Shown here: piece by piece, positions 58,230-64,000 of the stretch
How positions within the stretch are numbered: the stretch's first letter is position 1
How the letters are laid out: each line of letters starts with the position of its first letter
Assembly: GCA_023362775.1 (NCBI GenBank)
Contig: JALMGJ010000015.1
Location: forward strand, 6,232,501-6,296,500
Direction of reading: 5' to 3'
Length of the DNA stretch: 64,000 nucleotides
DNA from: Charina bottae
Taxonomy: Eukaryota; Chordata; Lepidosauria; Squamata; Charinaidae
Program-made: the position numbers and the translations under genes
Notes under the pieces: model-generated
The model's input: only the letters and a program-made list of their open reading frames with translations
The model's database searches: none
Told to the model about the DNA's origin: nothing

Positions 58230-58315
58230 AAGAAATGAGGGAGTCAGCAACCTTCTGAGCCATTGTGGGCCCCCCACTCCAACAGATGCAATGCCGGGTT
58301 TTTCTTCATCTACTT

Positions 58316-58334
58316 CCCCCCCCCCCCCCCCCCC
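58316..58334. repeat. (C)19 homopolymer
   Basis: An uninterrupted run of 19 C; one of six G/C homopolymers of 13-19 bases in the window. Confidence 0.9.
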
Positions 58335-58479
58335 GCACCAAATCCATCCTAGGTTGTCTTTTCCCACCAAACCAAGTTGGTCCTGTTCTGTTTTTGGATA
58401 ATTGTTCTATTAATGGACAGTCTCAAGCCATGTTACATATTTTCCTTCCAACATTCAGTTGGCTGGAGAAATAAAATAT

Positions 58480-59385
58480 AAATAAGTAAGTTTCCTAGTA
58501 AAATAAAACATTTAGGTTAAATAAAAATAAAATGATTTAAAAAAAAAACAAAGGATTGTTTTCAGTGCTTACTAAAGCTTGGGACAAAACTCCAGACCTT
58601 GAAGTATTCCAAGCTCAGAGCATTAAGAACAGCTGTTTTGCACTCAGAACCTATTTGCACACTCCAGCCCCCACTCCGGGCACTCAACTAACATTCTAGA
58701 GACAAGAAACGCATGTTCTCCTGACAAGCAGTCAGTGTTAAGCCTTATTTATGTAGAACATCATAGAAGCCAGATTTTTTTTAACAAATCTCCTTACTCA
58801 TAACAGATTGCTTAGTTACTGAATTACAGTCCCATACTGAACATCTGCCTATCACATGATTTATTTAGTCTTATTTTCATCAACTTCAGCCTAATATTAG
58901 ACCAACATACACACCACTGATTATCTTAGCAGATTCTGCCCTCAGATTAAATGCCAAAGCATTATTTTCTTTTCCATGAAAACAAAAGTATAAGAATGAA
59001 TTGCTGGGTAATAGCTTGCTGTAATAAAGAGGCATCCAGATTTTTTATTTTCCATGAATTCAACAAGTCATTCTGTATATTAATTTAATTAGTCCCTCTT
59101 TTAGAGAAATCATAGTTTCTTAAAAGAAGTAAACAACCCTTGTCTGTAAAATACCTCGTTGTAATTAGCCAAAAAGCTTTTGTTAATTTCTTCTTCCTGT
59201 TCATCCCTGTATGGTAAAGCCCACAAGTGAAATAAAAATTGCTATTTCAATTTAGGGTCATAATCTGAAAGCAGTAGGCATTACAAGTTTCTGCAAGGAA
59301 AACCTGGTGTGACAAGAAGAATTTTCTGCATGCTAGACAGAGCATATGCTTTTATACATACTTCTTCTTGGAAGCATTACAACCT
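58480..59385 (-). other. PLA2G15 intron 1, AT-rich part without recognised features
   Basis: AT-rich and apparently single copy. No exon or repeat was recognised. Confidence 0.4.
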
Positions 59386-59397
59386 GAATGTATACAG

Positions 59398-59659
59398 CAG
59401 GGCTTTCCAAAGTTTTTCCCGCGACGACACACCAACCGGCGTTGGTGTGTCGCCGCGGGAAAACCCAGAAGTGCGGCAGCGCAAAAAAACCCGGAAGCGC
59501 TGCTGCCGCTTTCAGATTTTGCGCGCTGCAGTTGGTGTGTCGCCACGGGAAAACCCAGAAGCGCTGATGATGATCAGCACTTCCGGGTTGTGTGGCGACA
59601 CACCAGACTGTGTGTGGCGACACACTTCTGTGTCGCGACACACAGTTTGGAAAGCTCTG
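59398..59659. mobile_element. hAT-type MITE, complete
   Basis: CAGGGCTTTCCAAAGTTTTT and GTTTGGAAAGCTCTG are the ends. Perfect 8-bp duplication GTATACAG (59390-59397, 59660-59667). The interior has CGACACACCA blocks in several orientations and AACCCGGAAGCGCTG. The truncated relative is at 19092. Confidence 0.9.
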
Positions 59660-60267
59660 GTATACAGTAAGAAAAGTTAAAGGAGTTTGTGTCATTAAAT
59701 GGCAGCCCTTTAAATATGACACAGAATTTACATTAGTTACAGGGATATTAGAGTCTTACCCTTGGAAGACAATCTTACTCGGCTATGAGTGATCGCCAAT
59801 GATGAAGAGTCTTGCATCAATATAATGATTGCAGCCATGCACGTGACAGTATTAGCAGACCTACAGACGGCTATCATCAGTGTCAAAGAGAAGTAGATAA
59901 CTTCGACAATACATAGAAGTAGATAACCCTTTTATTCTTTTGCCTTTAAGGCAAAGGCAAAATCAGGGTTAAAAGACCAGGGTCCTGGGACCTGTTTTCA
60001 ATGCTAGAATTAGTCCTGACTGCAGGCTTTGCCAATCAAAAAGACATCTCCTTTTCCTCTCTGAAGAATCCATTTCTGGAACTGGAAAGCTAGAAGATAC
60101 TGCAAAAAAAAGAAATAAACCCAAAATCTTCACTCCTTTTCAAACCTGAACGTTGGGTGCATTGGGTGCAGGTAAAGTAACCCTTGTTGGTTCCTTCCCA
60201 CCATCACCCCCTCTCTCACCCCGACAGAGTCCTGTCCCCCGGTTGAATCAGACACAGAAGCCTGGGC

Positions 60268-60420
60268 TTCTTAGAATCAGAGGGCGGGGGGGACCTTGGA
60301 GGCCTCCTAGTCCAACCCTGTGCCAAAGGCAGGAATCCTCCTATTCTCAAACGGTTGTCCAACCTTTCTTGAAAACCTCCAGTGGCTTCTTCTCTTGTTC
60401 CCGCCACCAAAAAAAACAGC
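60268..60420 (-). mobile_element. CR1-like LINE fragment
   Basis: TTAGAATCAGAGG, GGACCTTGGAGGCCTCCTAG, TCCAACCCTGTGCC and TTGAAAACCTCCAGTGGC are the complement of a CR1 3' region. Confidence 0.75.
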
Positions 60421-60474
60421 TGAATCCATAAACCATCAAGAGACCTCCAGTGATGGCAAAAGATTAAGCTTAAA

Positions 60475-60800
60475 AAAAGGTAAACGTTCCCCCCGCACAT
60501 TTGTGCAGTCGTGTCCGACTCTAGGGGCCGGTGCTCATCTCCGTTTGTTAGCCGAAGAGCCAGCGTTGTCCGAAGACGCTTCCACGGTCATGTGGCCGCA
60601 TGACGCACACGGAACGCTGTTACCATCCCACCGAAGTGGTACCTACTCATCTACTTGCATTTGCATGCTTTCAAATTGCTAGGTTGGCAAGAGCTGGGGC
60701 GAGTGCGGGAGCTCACTCGGCCACGCGGGGCTAGGGATTCGAACCTCCGAATTTGCGATCTTCCGATCGTCAAGCCTGGCGTCTTACCCGCTGAGCCACA
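60475..60800 (-). mobile_element. Sauria SINE
   Basis: Tail complement AAAAAGGTAAACG, B-box complement GGGATTCGAACC and a head truncated after GAGCCACA. It lies at the 5' end of intron 1, about 700 bp from exon 1. Confidence 0.9.
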
Positions 60801-61479
60801 CTTAAAAATACAGGCATTGCTTATTGCATTTCCCTTCTGACAGCATCCAGGGGATCTCCTCCCATTCGGCTCCCACCCTTGTAAACTAGTTTAGGCTGAA
60901 ACATTACTCCAGAACCCTTTAATTACACCGCAAGCCCAAATTTACTGCCCCAAATAAGCAGGCAGGAGACAGCAAAGCCAACCCCAGACATCTCGCGCCC
61001 GGCATATTTGTAGACATGCCCCATTCGTGCCCGCAAAGCGCCACCAAACCTGCAAGAGCCGGTGCGGTCGCGGTTAGAGCGCCTTTCCGACGACCCGACT
61101 CACCGCACGCAGGTTTTGCCCCGAGCCAAGGAGAACCACTTTTTACCACGCACACGCGCAGGCTTGCCCTGGGGTGGGCTCTGCCAGCGAGTGTCTCTCG
61201 TCGGGAGCCCACTTGGCAAACCAACCCAGTTAGGCGTATGCACGCGAGTTCTCCCGGCACGCATTCGCGATCGCACGACCCGCAAACGCCTCGCTGACCT
61301 ACAGGCTTGCAGAAACGGAACGACCCCAGCTCAGAAGAGAGGAGAAGGGTTGGGGGTCTCCTCCCCCTAAGCGCTCCGGGGACCGGGGCTACCGCTGCCA
61401 CCCTCGGCCTCTGCCCGGGGGTGAACGGGGGTCCCTGCCAGCAGGGTCCAGCCGCCCTGGGACGCCCCCGCCTCCTTAC

Positions 61480-61624
61480 CCAGCACGATGGGGGGGCCCG
61501 GGGCGCGGTTCCTGCCCCTGAGGGGCCCCGGAGCCACGGCGGGCGGCCGGGAGCACAGCAGGAGCAACGCGAGGAGGGCCAGCGGGGCGGCCGGGAAGAT
61601 CCGCGAGCCGGGCGGCGGCCCCAT
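61480..61624 (-). CDS. PLA2G15: PLA2G15 coding exon 1: start codon and signal peptide
   Basis: This exon encodes residues 1-48 plus the first base of Val49. It begins MGPPPGSRIFPAAP, followed by a leucine-rich hydrophobic core (LALLALLLLC), a typical secretory signal peptide that directs the enzyme to the lysosome. It ends PPIVL-G with donor GG|GTAAGG at 61479. The phase matches exon 2, which completes the Val codon. An in-frame ATG lies 35 codons upstream at 61729. The downstream ATG was preferred because it places the hydrophobic core close to the N-terminus, as in the family. The exon is very GC-rich and sits in a CpG-dense block. Confidence 0.9.
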
Positions 61625-61900
61625 TTCCTCAGCACATGCCCCGCCGGCGACCGCAGCAACAAGGGAACAACTACGACAGAGGCCCACCCACGACACCCTC
61701 CGAAGCCGAAAAGAGACTGAGCGTGCCAAAAGAAGGCGGACCGCCCCTAAAAGGGGAGTCTCCAGCCAATTCGCTGCTCCCAGGCTTCCCCGCAGCCAAT
61801 GAAGAGGAAAGAGGGCGTTCCGGACCAGCCCCGCCCCGCCCCGCGCGCCTCCTCCTTCTCCTGGAAGCCATCCAAGATTGGCGAGTGGAGAGTGGATACA
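61625..61900 (-). promoter_or_regulatory. PLA2G15: CpG-rich PLA2G15 promoter region
   Basis: The segment just upstream of the start codon is GC- and CpG-rich. It contains overlapping GC boxes (CCCCGCCCCGCCCCG, about 61829-61843 on the plus strand) and two CCAAT motifs on the plus strand (near 61764 and 61796), which read ATTGG in the gene's direction. There is no clear TATA box. This is the usual pattern of a housekeeping CpG-island promoter; the CpG-dense zone continues through exon 1 into intron 1, to about 61.0 kb. The transcription start cannot be placed. Confidence 0.55.
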
Positions 61901-62113
61901 TCGATGAAGAGCCTTGATAAGGGAGGAGGGCAGATCTGGGTCTCTTTGCCATCTGCTTACTACCGAGGCACAATCAATCGCCTATCGAATCGATGCAGTT
62001 AGGCTGGGACGTCGGCAGGGAGGGAGGGAGGCAGGATACCTGGCTTTTTTGCGGGGGGGGGGGGGCGTCCTTCAGTTTATTTATTTAGTGCATTTCTTAG
62101 TCGTCGTTAGTTT

Positions 62114-62233
62114 CAGTGTTTTTCAACCTTGGCCGGTTTCAGATGGGTGGACTTCAACTCCCAGAATTCCCCAGCCAGCATTCTGGGAGTTGAAGTCCAC
62201 CCATCTGAAAGCGGCCAAGGTTGAGAAACACCG
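62114..62233. mobile_element. Palindromic hAT-type MITE upstream of PLA2G15
   Basis: CAGTGTTTTTCAACCTTGGC and CCAAGGTTGAGAAACACCG close a palindrome with ACTTCAACTCCCAGAATTCC inside. It lies about 490 bp upstream of the start codon, beyond the CpG-rich zone. Confidence 0.85.
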
Positions 62234-62504
62234 GTTTAATTGAATACTTATGCAGGCCTTGTTCTCATGCTGTCACATGCTGGCTTGTTAACCTGTAGCG
62301 TCCTGATTCGGTGCATTTTTTCCCCTAAAGTCATAAGAATTCAAAGAGGCTCAGGATGGTGACCCTGCTTGCAAGTGAACGGGGGAGCTTCCTTCTGATG
62401 CTTTTTGGCAGAGTAAAAGCACCGTTAATCCGTTGCATCAAAAATAAGGGGGGAAATGTTCTGTGGCACTTTGAAACACCTGCTTCTGTTGCTTAATATA
62501 ATCA

Positions 62505-62600
62505 TCTTCCATGAAATCAGTGTCGGAAATGACCTTGGAGGTCATCGAGTCCATGTCCCTGCGTGAGGCAGGCTCCACTAGAGCTTTGTTGCCAGAAAGA
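62505..62600 (-). mobile_element. CR1-like LINE fragment
   Basis: GACCTTGGAGGTCATCGAGT and CCATGTCCCTGCGTGAGGCA match the complement of the CR1 3' end. Confidence 0.55.
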
Positions 62601-62682
62601 GACGGAGAAATAAGCTGTCCAAAAGTAAATCCTCTGCACCGTGTGACTGGCTTTAAAGTTGGCCAAGCCTTCTTTGGGTTTA

Positions 62683-63019
62683 AAAAAAAGGTAAAGGTAC
62701 CCCCCGCACATTTGTGCAGTCGTGTCCGACTCTAGGGGCCGGTGCTCATCTCCGTTTGTTAGCCAAAGAGCCAGCGTTGTCCGAAGACGCTTCCACGGTC
62801 ATGTGGCCGCATGACATGCGCGGAACGCTGTTACCTACCCACCGAAGTGGTACCTATTAATCTACTTGCATTTGCATGCTTTCGAATTGCTAGGTTGGCA
62901 AGAGCTGGAGCTAGTGCAGGAGCTCACTCCGCACATAGGGCTAGGGATTCGAACCTCCGAACTTGCAATCTTCCGATCAACAAGCCTGGCGTCTTACCCG
63001 CTGAGCCACCACGCCCCTG
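62683..63019 (-). mobile_element. Sauria SINE, full length
   Basis: Tail AAAAAAGGTAAAGG and an intact B-box complement. Perfect 10-bp duplication TTTGGGTTTA (62673-62682, 63020-63029). Confidence 0.93.
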
Positions 63020-63344
63020 TTTGGGTTTACCAAACAGATAAAGAAGAATTAGCTATGAATCTTCCCCCAATTGTTTGGAAAGGATAAGCAGCTCAGAACC
63101 GCAGTACCAATAATTAAAACCACTCAAAAATGGGGAGCACATTTTTAAGATCTCCAGATCCCTTCATCGGATTGGTCTGGAAAAACAATTGGATTGTTTC
63201 TTTTTTGTGGGGTGGGGGGAGAGGCGTTGAGTGCTACTTGCTTGCCTCAACATTCTATGGTTCCATGTCTTCTGGCCTAATCCAACCTTCTCTGGACTAG
63301 TAACCAATGGAATGCAACAGGATACAGGACACATTTTTGTAATA

Positions 63345-63701
63345 CAGGTAGTCTCCCTTAATGACCACAATTGGGACCAGAATTTCAGTGGCTAAGTGAA
63401 GTGGTCATTAAGTGAATCCGACCCGATTTTACAACCTTTCTTGCAGCAGTCATTAAGTGAATCACCACGGTCGTTAAGTGAATCACGCAGTTCCCTATTG
63501 ATTTTGCTTGCCGGAAGCCAGCCGGGAGCGATCACATGACCACGGGACGCTGAGATGGTCATAAAAGCAAATCAGTTGCCAAGTGCCCAAATCATGATCA
63601 GGTGACCGTGGGGACACTGCAACGGTCCTAAGTGTGAGCACCAGTTGTAAGTCATTTTTCAGCACCATCGTAAGTCTAAACCGTCACTAAACAAATGGTC
63701 A
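63345..63701. mobile_element. Tc1/mariner-type MITE, right end eroded
   Basis: CAGGTAGTCTCCCTTAATGA opens it after TA. The body follows the family (CGGTCGTTAAGTGAATCACG-like motifs), but the right end fades at AAATGGTCATTGAGTAAATA. Confidence 0.7.
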
Positions 63702-64000
63702 TTGAGTAAATAAATAAACTCTATACATGCTGGGCTGCTTCCATACAAATTGTGTTTCAAAATGTTGTCCGTGTAAGATCAGAAGCGTCTGTGTAACCTG
63801 GTTTTTCCTCTTTCTCATCCCCCTGCCTATTTTTCAATTAACAGCTCTGATCTTGAAAACGTGATCACCACGTTGGGCATTTTCAGTTAGTCTCTGAATT
63901 TTGGAGTTGTTGCTCAGGGACTAAGAATGTATTTTATATTGCATGAGACTCTGCTAAAACATTCTTCCCCCATGACTGCCCTTAAGCAGCTAAAGGAAGA

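Larger units (their letters stand above)
31940..61624 (-). other. PLA2G15: PLA2G15 gene, lysosomal phospholipase A2 (whole locus)
   Basis: Six coding exons join at 61624-61480, 46315-46159, 44200-44082, 41439-41341, 37114-36890 and 36415-35904 (complement), giving 418 residues; the human protein has 412. Known family role: a secreted-pathway, lysosomal serine hydrolase of the LCAT family that removes acyl chains from phospholipids at acid pH and can transfer them to acceptors such as ceramide. Seen here: signal peptide (about residues 1-31), nucleophile elbow AHSMG with Ser204, Asp366 in NGDGTVN and His398 in SEHIE. Cys71/Cys95 and Cys336/Cys377 match the family disulfides. N-glycosylation sequons start at N105, N279, N295 and N405. 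Introns 1-5 are about 15.2, 2.0, 2.6, 4.2 and 0.47 kb. All borders are GT/AG and phases agree. The reading frame is intact, so the gene looks functional. The UTR limits are inferred. Confidence 0.95.

Noticed and set aside
61625..61729. Upstream in-frame ATG for PLA2G15
   Set aside because: It would place 35 residues before the signal peptide core, unlike the family. The downstream ATG gives a normal 31-residue leader.
60919..61802. Long GC-rich open frames on both strands around exon 1
   Set aside because: Stop codons are rare in this CpG-rich block. Only the PLA2G15 exon 1 frame is supported by splice phase and signal peptide.
9940..63019. tRNA gene-like segments with A and B boxes (GGTTCGAATCCC)
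   Set aside because: They are heads of Sauria SINEs with shared 3' bodies, AAAGGT tails and target duplications, not functional tRNA genes.

Overview
This is a vertebrate nuclear window, most likely from a squamate reptile. There are no operons. It holds one host gene split by long introns, in a background dominated by transposable elements. The squamate call rests on the repeats: tRNA-headed Sauria-type SINEs ending in AAAGGT repeats, BovB/RTE LINE fragments with readable reverse-transcriptase C-termini, CR1- and L2-like LINE 3' ends that run into (GAAT)n microsatellites, and many hAT and Tc1/mariner-type MITEs. Snake versus lizard cannot be settled from this window.

The one confident gene is PLA2G15 (lysosomal phospholipase A2, an LCAT-family acyltransferase) on the minus strand. 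Six coding exons were rebuilt by hand, with canonical GT/AG borders and consistent phase: 61624-61480, 46315-46159, 44200-44082, 41439-41341, 37114-36890 and 36415-35904. They join into a 418-residue protein with a signal peptide, an AHSMG nucleophile elbow (Ser204), Asp366 and His398, and the four cysteines expected for two disulfides. A CpG-rich segment with GC and CCAAT boxes lies just upstream of exon 1. A long candidate 3' UTR runs down to about 31.94 kb, where an AATAAA lies on the minus strand. No exon of a flanking gene was recognised.

Layout. 1-31.9 kb is intergenic: four copies of an LTR-like repeat, a second LTR candidate, hAT MITEs with perfect 8-bp target duplications, Sauria SINEs, a CR1 copy split by two MITEs, an AT-rich stretch (20.8-23.5 kb) with a possible LINE ORF1 start, and palindromic Penelope-like insertions. 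31.9-61.6 kb is the PLA2G15 locus, with its 15-kb first intron full of insertions; these include a four-unit 393-bp tandem BovB array (50.3-51.8 kb), two ~101-bp SINE-derived tandem arrays and an LTR-retrotransposon-like fragment. 61.6-64 kb is the promoter and upstream flank with more MITEs, a SINE and a CR1 piece.

The most interesting structures are mobile-element derived. Five short insertions with 13-16-bp target duplications carry a hammerhead-ribozyme-like core, and four of them are foldbacks. Two other, unrelated repeats carry the same kind of core. A BovB fragment is tandemly amplified inside one pair of target duplications. A Sauria SINE has collapsed to head plus tail around a G-run. 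One hAT MITE family occurs twice with 5 and 8 internal repeat units.
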